Source of the DNA: Halococcaceae archaeon | GTDB lineage: Archaea; Halobacteriota; Halobacteria; Halobacteriales; Halalkalicoccaceae | DNA length: 5,509 nucleotides | Direction: 5' to 3' | NCBI GenBank assembly: GCA_007129135.1 | Contig: SKWB01000189.1 | Location: forward strand, 1 to 5,509 | Shown: piece by piece, positions 1-5,509 of the stretch | Layout: every line of letters starts with the position of its first letter | Numbering within the stretch: the stretch's first letter is position 1 | Program-made: the position numbers and the translations under genes | Notes under the pieces: model-generated | What the model saw: only the letters and a program-made list of their open reading frames with translations | Databases searched by the model: none | Told to the model about the DNA's origin: nothing

Positions 1-880
1 CGAGCGCGGTCAGGATCGTCACGCTGAACGCCTTGGTGCTGATCTCGATGCTCGCCGGCGTGCCGATGGTGACGAGCTGTCGCATCGTCTCGACGTCGGG
101 ACGGAAGTCCTCGAGCGTGAGCCGGATACCGACCGACCCCGACAGCAGCAACCAGACCCCGATCCCGGCGGCGAGCCCCCGGGAGAGGATCGTCGCGAAC
201 GCGGCCCCCTGGACCTCCCACCCCGCGAACCCCGTCGCCTCGAACAGCGAGGCCTCGAGCGATTCGAGGCCGAACCACGCGAAGACGACGTTCTCTTCGA
301 AGCCGAGGATGAAGAACGGGTCGATGACGACGTTGAGCACGACGCTGAACGTCATGAGGTAGAGCGGGGTCCGGGTGTCGCCCCAGCCCTGCAGGAGCGA
401 CTGGAAGACGAAGAAGGCGAAGATGAACGGCATTCCGACGAACTCCGTCTGGGTGTAGACGAGCGCGTAGTCGTACTCCAGGGTACCGGGTTCGGCGCCG
501 ATGAGCCGGAGCAGCGAGGGCGTGAGGAGGAAGCCGACGACGCCGAAGAGGATCGAGAGCGCGAAGACGAACGTGATGGTCTGGCCGGCGACGTGGCTGA
601 TCCGGTCGAGGTTGCCCGCACCCTTGTTCTGTGCGACGAGCACGGTACCTGCGACGTTGAAGCCGATCGCGAAGCTGATCACCAGGAAGATGATCGCCCA
701 CGAGAACGAGAGCGCGGAGACCCCTTCCTGCCCGAGTCGGCCGACCCAGAACGTGTCGGCGAGGTTGTAGCCGACCATCAGCAGGTTGGTGAGGACGATC
801 GGCACCGAGAGCACGATCAGCGGCCAGACCAGGTTCCCGTTGATGACGTCGACGGACCTGTCCGATCCTCCCTCGCTCAC
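1..880 (-). CDS. MATE family multidrug/cation efflux transporter (partial, C-terminus beyond left edge)
   Basis: This is an integral membrane antiporter that would export organic cations or drugs in exchange for Na+ or H+. The frame is open for 293 codons from a GTG at 880 to the window edge. It shows about six hydrophobic segments (roughly residues 18-38, 58-80, 100-121, 140-163, 172-194, 224-247), which is the complete N-terminal half of the 12-helix MATE fold, and the start of the second half. Family motifs seen are NLADTFWVGRLG (40-50), QGWGDTRTP (164-172), NVVIDPFFILG (183-193) and VQGAAFATILSRG (223-235). By motif position, D42, N183 and D187 correspond to the acidic/Asn cation site known in archaeal MATE proteins. 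The GTG start is chosen because it overlaps the upstream TetR stop as GTGA and gives a short cytoplasmic N-terminus before helix 1. About 160-190 residues are missing if the length is typical. Substrate cannot be told from sequence. Confidence 0.95.
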   Translation of the reverse strand, partial: MSEGGSDRSVDVINGNLVWPLIVLSVPIVLTNLLMVGYNLADTFWVGRLGQEGVSALSFSWAIIFLVISFAIGFNVAGTVLVAQNKGAGNLDRISHVAGQTITFVFALSILFGVVGFLLTPSLLRLIGAEPGTLEYDYALVYTQTEFVGMPFIFAFFVFQSLLQGWGDTRTPLYLMTFSVVLNVVIDPFFILGFEENVVFAWFGLESLEASLFEATGFAGWEVQGAAFATILSRGLAAGIGVWLLLSGSVGIRLTLEDFRPDVETMRQLVTIGTPASIEISTKAFSVTILTAL

Positions 881-1518
881 TCGACCACCCCGGAGGGAGA
901 GTCCGGCGGGAGCAGTCGCGACTCGATGTAGGCCCGGAGCTCCCCGCGGACGTCAGCGGTCTCCGCCCCGTCGGTCGTCGCCTCCTCCTGCATCGCGCCG
1001 TGGACCGTCGCGAGCACCATCGCGGCGACCCTGTCCGGATCGACCTCGCGGAACGTCCCCTCCTTTACCCCCCGCGCGACCACGGTAGCGAACCGGTCGC
1101 GGAAGAACCGGTCGTTCCGGGTGAAGTGCTCGCGGTAGGCGGTGTCGGAGGCGGCCTGCGCCCGGAGTTCGACCATCGCGGCCCTGAACTCCGCGCGTTC
1201 CGGGTCGAGGTCCTCCGGGACGGCGTGGTCGACGATCGCCGTGAGGTGGTCGTGCGCGTCGTCGTACTCGCGGTCCGGGATCGTCTCCTCGAAGCGCTCG
1301 AGCATGAACGAGAGGAACTCCAGGAGGAGGTCGTCCTTCCCGTCGTAGTGGTGGTAGAGAAGCGACTTGCTCTTCGGGAACTCGTCGCCGATCCGCTGGA
1401 TCGTCAGGCCGGCGTAGCCGTGCGTGCGGAGCGCCCGGTAGGTGGCCTGCATGATCGCCTCTCGCGTGTCGGTCGGCTCGGTGTCGAAGAGCGGCGATCC
1501 CATTGACTGAACGTTCAT
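877..1518 (-). CDS. TetR/AcrR family transcriptional repressor, probable regulator of the adjacent MATE pump
   Basis: This is a 213-residue one-component regulator of usual TetR length. Residues about 18-64 form the DNA-binding domain: DTREAIMQATYRAL (helix 1), then the helix-turn-helix TIQRIGDEFPKSKSLLYHHY (39-58), followed by the family-typical DGKDDLL. Residues about 66-205 are the variable, mostly helical ligand-binding and dimerisation domain, with no recognisable ligand. It is the first gene of a two-gene unit with the MATE transporter, whose GTG start overlaps this stop. The expected role is repression of both genes until a ligand binds. Two starts are possible: ATG at 1518 (coordinates given) or ATG at 1503, giving MGSPLF. 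Neither has a ribosome binding site. The shorter form would leave the palindromic operator at 1503-1522 almost wholly upstream of the gene and resembles related haloarchaeal N-termini as I recall them. The choice is open. Confidence 0.93.
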   Translation of the reverse strand: MNVQSMGSPLFDTEPTDTREAIMQATYRALRTHGYAGLTIQRIGDEFPKSKSLLYHHYDGKDDLLLEFLSFMLERFEETIPDREYDDAHDHLTAIVDHAVPEDLDPERAEFRAAMVELRAQAASDTAYREHFTRNDRFFRDRFATVVARGVKEGTFREVDPDRVAAMVLATVHGAMQEEATTDGAETADVRGELRAYIESRLLPPDSPSGVVE

Positions 1519-1522
1519 TCAA
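1503..1522. promoter_or_regulatory. Palindromic operator, probably bound by the TetR repressor
   Basis: This is a 20-bp inverted repeat with ten-base arms and no spacer: TTGACTGAAC on the left and GTTCATTCAA on the right. Nine of the ten arm positions pair; the one mismatch is at 1507/1518. The GAACGTTC core and TGAA(T/C)-type arms resemble TetR-family operators, which commonly lie over their own promoter. It covers the first codons of the repressor as annotated from 1518, or ends at the start codon if ATG 1503 is used. Binding here would block transcription initiation or early elongation of the TetR-MATE unit. That it is the target of this repressor is inferred from position and symmetry. 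Confidence 0.75.
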
Positions 1523-1735
1523 CCCGTGGCGACAAGAGGGTTGTGATCGGGTCGAAGGGAGGAGGGGACCCCAGGGGATCCGTGCCCGGACACCGACCCG
1601 CTCGGTGGACCCGTCGGTGGCGTCGTCCAGGTCCGTCTGCGAACGGCGGGTCTGGGTCTGAGAGGCCGTTCGAGGTTCCGATCCGGAGAGAGGGACGGAC
1701 TCGAGGAGCCGCAGTCGCGAGCGTTCGAGGGAGCG
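1523..1735. other. Intergenic region between amidohydrolase stop and TetR promoter
   Basis: About 213 bases with no convincing gene. The open frames crossing it are antisense or offset shadows of the neighbouring genes caused by high GC. It must hold the TetR-MATE promoter near its left end, but no good TATA element is visible: the best minus-strand candidates are ATCACAA (about 1541-1547), which would fit a start at 1518, and CTCTTGTC (about 1530-1537). No oligo-T terminator is seen after the amidohydrolase. Two weak inverted repeats occur, around 1566-1581 (CCCC-A-GGGG core) and 1583-1594 (GTGCCCGGACAC, one mismatched pair). Confidence 0.5.
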
Positions 1736-3148
1736 CTACGGCGCGGTGACGTCGAACGGCGGTTCGACCTCCTCGGGGAGCGGCGTCTCGTACTCCGCGT
1801 CCCGTTCCTCCTCGAACTCGGCCTGTGCGCGTTCGACCAGGTCGTGGTCGGAGAGCAGGTCGATCGCCGCCCCCGCCTGCACCTTCGCGGCGTAGAGCGC
1901 TCCCTCGATCCCGAACTCGTGGTTCGCCGCGACCGCCTGCCAGCTGTGGCCGGGCGTGCCGATCGGCCAGGTCGCCGCACGCAACTGCGCCGTCGGGACG
2001 ACGTAGCTCACGTCGCCGACGTCGGTCGAGCCGCCGCTCACCTCGCCCGCGTCGTAGGCCTCGATCGGCTCGCCGTAGACGGCCTCGCCCTCCATCTCCG
2101 CCCGTGTCTCCTCGGGCAGTTTCTCGAGCGTCGCCTCGATCCGGTCCGGATCGACCGTCTCCTGGATCTCCCGGGCGAACGCCTCCTGTTCCTCGGTGAA
2201 CTCGATCCCACCCACCGCCTGCATGTTCTCCCAGAGCGTCTCGGTGATCGTCTCGTTCGGGAGGAAGTCGTAGCAGCCGGTGATGTAGCGGCGTTCGACC
2301 GAGGTGTGTGTCATCTGCGCCGCCGCGTCGGCGATGTCGGTGACCCACTCCGTGATCCGGTCGACCTCGTCCCGATCGGGTGCCCGGACGAAGTACCAGA
2401 CGCTCGCCTCCGCCGGGACGACGTTCGGCGCGCCGCCCCCGTCGGTGATCGCGTAGTGGACCCGCGTCTTCTCCGGGACGTGCTCACGCATCCGTTCGAC
2501 GCCCGCGTTGAGCAGTTCCACGCCGTCGAGCGCGCTCCGGCCGGATTCGGGCGATCCGCCCGCGTGTGCGGCGGTTCCCGTGTAGGTGAAGGAGATCGAA
2601 TCGAGCGCGAGCGAGCTCCCCAGTTGCGGGCGGTTCCGATCGCTCGGGTGCCAGGTGATCGCCGCGTCGCAGTCGTCGAACGCGCCCGCACGGGCCATGA
2701 ACACCTTTCCCACCAGCGTCTCCTCGGCGGGACAGCCGTAGAAGCGGATCGTTCCCGAGAGGCCGTCGTCGATCGCCCGAGCGACACCGATCGCGGCGAA
2801 CGCACACGCCGTCCCGTAGAGGTTGTGCCCACAGCCGTGACCCGGACCCCCGGGATCGATCGGGTCCGGTTCCGTGCTCGCGGACTGCGAGAGCCCCGGC
2901 AGCGCGTCGTACTCCCCGAGGAGCCCGATCACGGGCCCTCCCGAGCCGTACTCCGCGACGAACGCCGTCGGCATCCCCCCAACGCCGGTCTCGATCTCGA
3001 AGCCCTCCGATTCGAGCAGGTCGATCAGCGCTTTCGAGGAGCGCTCCTCGTGGAGTCCGAGCTCCGGGCTCTCCCAGATCGATTTCGCGACCTCGGCGAA
3101 GCGCTCGCGATCGGCGCCTATCCCGTCGAAAACGGCCCGTTTGTCCAT
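1736..3148 (-). CDS. M20 family amidohydrolase, AbgB-like (p-aminobenzoyl-glutamate hydrolase subunit B type)
   Basis: This is a 470-residue, probably cytoplasmic, di-metal hydrolase that cleaves an amide bond between an acyl or aroyl group and an amino acid; bacterial AbgB acts on p-aminobenzoyl-glutamate with AbgA. Metal-site motifs are in the expected order: GHGCGHN (103-109; C106, H108), CPAEET (139-144; E142, E143), ITWHP (H167) and PGHSW (H401). The lid/dimerisation domain spans about 184-295 and contains GTAAHAGGSPESGRSALDG with H195. STDVGDVS (374-381) and the GHNLYG form are typical of the AbgB branch. Length agrees with AbgB (about 480). ATG 3148 is chosen over the in-frame ATG at 3226 because the family N-terminus begins here, the 26-residue extension looks non-coding and crosses a TATA-like element 25 bases upstream, and that longer frame would overlap the aminopeptidase. 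No signal peptide is seen. The true substrate is unknown; N-acyl amino acids are an alternative. Confidence 0.93.
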   Translation of the reverse strand: MDKRAVFDGIGADRERFAEVAKSIWESPELGLHEERSSKALIDLLESEGFEIETGVGGMPTAFVAEYGSGGPVIGLLGEYDALPGLSQSASTEPDPIDPGGPGHGCGHNLYGTACAFAAIGVARAIDDGLSGTIRFYGCPAEETLVGKVFMARAGAFDDCDAAITWHPSDRNRPQLGSSLALDSISFTYTGTAAHAGGSPESGRSALDGVELLNAGVERMREHVPEKTRVHYAITDGGGAPNVVPAEASVWYFVRAPDRDEVDRITEWVTDIADAAAQMTHTSVERRYITGCYDFLPNETITETLWENMQAVGGIEFTEEQEAFAREIQETVDPDRIEATLEKLPEETRAEMEGEAVYGEPIEAYDAGEVSGGSTDVGDVSYVVPTAQLRAATWPIGTPGHSWQAVAANHEFGIEGALYAAKVQAGAAIDLLSDHDLVERAQAEFEEERDAEYETPLPEEVEPPFDVTAP

Positions 3149-3170
3149 AGGATGGCCGGGCGAGCACGGG

Positions 3171-3177
3171 ATAAAGT
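3171..3177 (-). promoter_or_regulatory. TATA-like element for the amidohydrolase (leaderless)
   Basis: On the minus strand the sequence reads ACTTTAT, and its TTTAT lies about 25 bases before the ATG at 3148, in an otherwise GC-rich 53-bp gap. This is the spacing expected when transcription starts at or within a base or two of the ATG. It supports 3148 as the start and suggests the amidohydrolase can be transcribed independently of the upstream aminopeptidase. Confidence 0.6.
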
Positions 3178-3201
3178 CGTTCGGGAGGCGGAAAGCGTGG
3201 T

Positions 3202-4299
3202 CTATCCCTCGAACCCCTCTTCCCACCGGAAGGTCCCGTTCCGCTGGACGACCCTTCCGTCGACTTCGAGGACCGAGTCCTCGCTCACGTCCGTGATCAT
3301 GTCGACGTGAACCGCCGACTTGTTCCCCTCCTCGTCCTCTGGGAGACAGGCGTCGTAGGCCCGGCCGACCGCCAGGTGTACCGTATCGCCCATCTTCTCG
3401 TCGAAGAGGACGTTGTCGGTGAACCGATCGATTCCCCGGTTCATCCCGATGCCGAGTTCGCCCAGGTACCGGGCACCCTCGTCAGTGTTCAAGATCGTCG
3501 TCAGTTCGTCCTCGTTCGCTCCGGCGGAGTGATCGACGACCTCGCCGTCCTCGAAGACGAGCGAGACGTCCTGTAACCGCTTGCCGTTGATCGTCATCGG
3601 CACGTCGAAGAACACCTCGCCCTCGGTGTCGTACGGCGCGGTGAACACCTCCCCCGACGGGAGGTTGTGCGAGTCGTAGACGACCGACGCGGCGCTGTTG
3701 ACCGCCGTGCGACCCTCGATCGACATGGTGAGATCCGTCCCCTCCTTCTCGAGTCGGACCTCGCTGCCCTCGTCGAGGAGCTCTTTCATCTCGGCCATCT
3801 CCTCGGCGAGGGACTCCCAGTCGCGCAGGATCGCGCTGTAGGCGAACTCGCGGTACTCCTCGTACGCCATCCCGGCCTGCTGGGCGAGCGAGCGCGTCGG
3901 GTGGACGGTCGAGACCCAGTCGGTCGCCATCCGGGCCTCGCGCAGCCCTTCGCGTGCCCGGCTGTAGGCCTGGCGCGTCTCGCCCGGGAGATCCGCCATC
4001 GCGGACGTGTTCCGCCCGCCGCCGAGGCGGAGGTAGACGTCGGCGTTCTCGATCAGGCCGCGCTCGTGTGCCGGATCGGCCTCGAACCCGCCGTCGTGGC
4101 TCGTGAGATACGCCCGGAGCACCTCGTCGGAGTCGTACGTCGCGAGCAGGTTCGCCCCCCGTTCGCCGAGTGTGGCGGCGACGGCGACCGCGAGGTCGTG
4201 GGCCCCTTCGGCGACGCTCAGTACGACGTCATCCCCGCGTTCGACCCGTGCGCTCCAGTCGACCAGCACCTCGGCGTGCTCGCGTACCCGTGGGTCCAT
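3202..4299 (-). CDS. M29 family metallo-aminopeptidase (AmpS/AmpT-like)
   Basis: This 365-residue cytoplasmic exopeptidase would remove N-terminal amino acids from peptides using a two-metal centre. Known M29 ligands map in order: E217 in NLPSGEVFTAP, E281 in LGELGIGMN, H308 and Y315 in MGDTVHLAVGRAY, and H331 plus D333 in NKSAVHVDM. All are present, so the enzyme should be active. The N-terminal domain (about 1-200) carries the substrate-access region typical of the family, and the C-terminal domain holds all ligands. The Tyr-to-His interval is 16 residues, shorter than in the bacterial enzymes as I recall them, where an acidic loop is inserted. ATG 4299 is supported by a TATA-like element about 26 bases upstream and by the family N-terminus (DPRVREHAEVLVDWS). 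The amidohydrolase follows 53 bp downstream on the same strand and the aminotransferase is divergent. Length is slightly below the roughly 370-410 usual for M29. Confidence 0.94.
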   Translation of the reverse strand: MDPRVREHAEVLVDWSARVERGDDVVLSVAEGAHDLAVAVAATLGERGANLLATYDSDEVLRAYLTSHDGGFEADPAHERGLIENADVYLRLGGGRNTSAMADLPGETRQAYSRAREGLREARMATDWVSTVHPTRSLAQQAGMAYEEYREFAYSAILRDWESLAEEMAEMKELLDEGSEVRLEKEGTDLTMSIEGRTAVNSAASVVYDSHNLPSGEVFTAPYDTEGEVFFDVPMTINGKRLQDVSLVFEDGEVVDHSAGANEDELTTILNTDEGARYLGELGIGMNRGIDRFTDNVLFDEKMGDTVHLAVGRAYDACLPEDEEGNKSAVHVDMITDVSEDSVLEVDGRVVQRNGTFRWEEGFEG

Positions 4300-4322
4300 G
4301 TCACTCGCACTCGCGAGGGTGG

Positions 4323-4329
4323 CAAAAGG
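4323..4329 (-). promoter_or_regulatory. TATA-like element for the M29 aminopeptidase (leaderless)
   Basis: The minus strand reads CCCTTTTGCC here; the TTTT tract (4324-4327) is centred about 26 bases before the ATG at 4299. It is the only AT-rich stretch in the vicinity, and no Shine-Dalgarno sequence precedes the ATG, so a leaderless transcript is likely. Confidence 0.55.
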
Positions 4330-4340
4330 GCGGCGATCGG

Positions 4341-4350
4341 GGGAGCTCCC
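4341..4350. promoter_or_regulatory. 10-bp palindrome between divergent promoters, possible operator
   Basis: GGGAGCTCCC is a perfect palindrome lying between the two TATA-like elements of the divergent aminopeptidase and aminotransferase genes, about 20 and 26 bases from their centres. A regulator bound here could affect both promoters. A 10-bp GC palindrome can occur by chance in DNA of this composition, so a regulatory role is only inferred. Confidence 0.25.
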
Positions 4351-4367
4351 TCTCGGAGATGGGCACG

Positions 4368-4375
4368 CTTACTAC
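4368..4375 (+). promoter_or_regulatory. TATA-like element for the aminotransferase (leaderless)
   Basis: CTTACTAC is centred about 25-26 bases before the ATG at 4397, matching the position of the elements before the aminopeptidase and amidohydrolase. The match to an archaeal TATA box is moderate because of the internal C. Confidence 0.5.
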
Positions 4376-4396
4376 CCGGGACCGCGGTCACCACGT

Positions 4397-5509
4397 ATGC
4401 GAGAGACACCCAGTATCGGCGAACTCGTCCCCCCGGACCGGACGCTCATGGGACCGGGCCCGAGCGACGTCCACCCGCGCGTGCTCCGATCGATGGCGAC
4501 CCCGCTGGTCGGCTACCTCGACGACTTCTACGTCGACGTGATGGACGACGTCCAGGCGGGGCTTCGCTACCTCTTCGACACCGACAACGAGTACACGCTC
4601 GCGGTGAGCGGTACCGGCTCGGCCGCGATGGAGACCGCGTTCGCCAACCTCGTCGAGCCGGGCGAGACCGTGCTGGTGCCGGACAACGGCTACTTCGGCG
4701 ACCGGATGGGGAAGATCGCTACCCGCGCCGGCGGTGAGGTCAGGAAGGTAGAGGCACCCTGGGGCGAGCCGCTCGACCCCGCCGACGTCGAGACCGCCTT
4801 CGAGGAGTACCAGCCCACCGTCTTCGGCTTCGTTCACGGCGAGACGAGCACGGGCGTCCGCCAGACCGAGGTCTCCGAGCTCGCGCGGATCGCCCACGAC
4901 CACGACGCCTACGTTATCGCGGACACGGTCGCGTCGCTCGGCGGGGTGGAGTTCCACACCGACGAGTGGGAGGTCGACGTGGTCTACTCCGGCTCCCAGA
5001 AGTGTCTCTCGGCGCCGCCGGGTGCGAGTCCCATCACGGTCTCCGACCGGGCGATGGAGAAGGTCCGCTCGCGCGAGTCACCGGTGCGCTCGTGGTACCT
5101 CGACCTGGAGGGGGTCTGGGAGTACTGGGGCGACGAGCGTGCCTACCACCACACCGGTCCGGTCTCGACCACCTACGCGCTCAGGGAGTCGCTCCGGATG
5201 CTCGCGGAGGAGGGGCTCGAGGAGACGTGGGACCGTCACCGACGCGTCGCCGGCGCGATGAAAGCCGGCGTCGAGGCGATGGGGCTCTCGCTGAACGTCG
5301 CGGAGGAGCACTGGCTGCCGACGCTCAACCCGGTCTCCGTCCCCGATGGCGTCGACGACGCCACGGTGATCTCGCGGCTGCTCTCCGAGCACGAGATCGA
5401 GATCGTCGGCGGCCTCGGTGACCTCTCGGGCGAGATCTTCCGGGTCGGCTGCATGGGCCACTCCGCACGGCCGGCGAAGGCGACCGGCTTCGTCTCCGCG
5501 TTCGGCTCC
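4397..5509 (+). CDS. Class V PLP-dependent aminotransferase, alanine/serine-glyoxylate aminotransferase family (partial, C-terminus beyond right edge)
   Basis: The frame is open for 371 codons from ATG 4397 to the window edge, close to full length for this family (about 380-400). The product is a fold-type I PLP enzyme moving an amino group between an amino acid (alanine or serine) and a 2-oxoacid such as glyoxylate or pyruvate, in the cytoplasm. Landmarks: N-terminal [13 protein letters not shown] (18-30); phosphate-binding [12 protein letters not shown] (71-82); HGETSTGV (147-154); D176 in [10 protein letters not shown], which pairs with the PLP ring nitrogen; Schiff-base lysine K202 in [18 protein letters not shown] (250-255), which usually contributes to the partner active site in the dimer; and R349 in FRVGCMG, expected to bind the substrate carboxylate. 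The start is supported by a TATA-like element about 26 bases upstream. It is divergent from the M29 aminopeptidase. The exact amino donor and acceptor cannot be read from sequence. Confidence 0.94.
   Translation, partial: MRETPSIGELVPPDRTLMGPGPSDVHPRVLRSMATPLVGYLDDFYVDVMDDVQAGLRYLFDTDNEYTLAVSGTGSAAMETAFANLVEPGETVLVPDNGYFGDRMGKIATRAGGEVRKVEAPWGEPLDPADVETAFEEYQPTVFGFVHGETSTGVRQTEVSELARIAHDHDAYVIADTVASLGGVEFHTDEWEVDVVYSGSQKCLSAPPGASPITVSDRAMEKVRSRESPVRSWYLDLEGVWEYWGDERAYHHTGPVSTTYALRESLRMLAEEGLEETWDRHRRVAGAMKAGVEAMGLSLNVAEEHWLPTLNPVSVPDGVDDATVISRLLSEHEIEIVGGLGDLSGEIFRVGCMGHSARPAKATGFVSAFGS

Noticed and set aside
1566..1581. Inverted repeat with a CCCC-A-GGGG core as a terminator or second operator
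   Set aside because: The loop is a single base, the outer arms do not pair in register, and no T tract follows on either strand; chance is likely at this GC content.
1601..1623. Tandem-looking CGGTGGACC / CGGTGGCGT similarity in the intergenic region
   Set aside because: Only a short imperfect match of common GC-rich words, too short to call a repeat.
1515..2348. A 277-codon minus-strand frame overlapping the end of the amidohydrolase and the intergenic region
   Set aside because: It is a frame-shifted, Arg/Gly-rich translation of the amidohydrolase coding sequence; the true frame shows the conserved C-terminus of the family.
3149..3226. A 26-residue N-terminal extension of the amidohydrolase from ATG 3226
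   Set aside because: It would overlap the aminopeptidase end, crosses the TATA-like element, and has no similarity to the family N-terminus.
1844..3310. A 488-codon open frame on the plus strand, antisense to the amidohydrolase
   Set aside because: Its composition (Arg, Val, Asp rich, no recognisable domain) is that of an antisense shadow of a GC-rich gene; the opposite strand carries a clear enzyme with all catalytic motifs.
3667..4737. A 356-codon plus-strand frame running antisense to the aminopeptidase and into the aminotransferase
   Set aside because: It crosses the divergent promoter region and overlaps two well-supported genes in another frame or strand, with no domain of its own.

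Overview
The window looks like chromosomal DNA of a halophilic archaeon (class Halobacteria). It is very GC-rich, codons strongly prefer G or C in the third position, and the encoded soluble proteins are rich in Asp and Glu. Three genes begin without a recognisable Shine-Dalgarno sequence and have an AT-rich TATA-like element 25-27 bases before the start codon, the usual layout for haloarchaeal leaderless transcripts. No RNA gene, insertion sequence, CRISPR array or origin is visible, and base composition is uniform, so there is no sign of recent transfer.

There are two blocks. The left block (1-1518, minus strand) is a two-gene unit: a TetR-family repressor followed by a MATE-family multidrug or organic-cation efflux transporter, cut by the left edge of the window. 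The transporter's GTG start overlaps the repressor's TGA stop in the form GTGA, so the two are almost certainly co-transcribed and translationally coupled. A 20-bp near-perfect palindrome at 1503-1522 lies over the repressor start and is the likely autoregulatory operator. This is a drug-responsive efflux module.

The right block (1736-5509) holds amino-acid and peptide metabolism. On the minus strand an M29-family metallo-aminopeptidase is followed 53 bp later by an M20-family amidohydrolase of the AbgB type (p-aminobenzoyl-glutamate hydrolase subunit B-like), which has its own TATA-like element. Divergent from the aminopeptidase, across a 97-bp intergenic region with two back-to-back TATA-like elements, is a PLP-dependent class V aminotransferase of the alanine/serine-glyoxylate type, cut by the right edge. 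Together they could release amino acids from peptides and N-acyl amino acids and then move the amino group, but that link is inferred from position only.

I see no clearly new biological system. The most useful observations are the repressor operator, the compact divergent promoter with a perfect 10-bp palindrome between the TATA elements, and an AbgB-like hydrolase beside an aminopeptidase with no AbgA partner in view.
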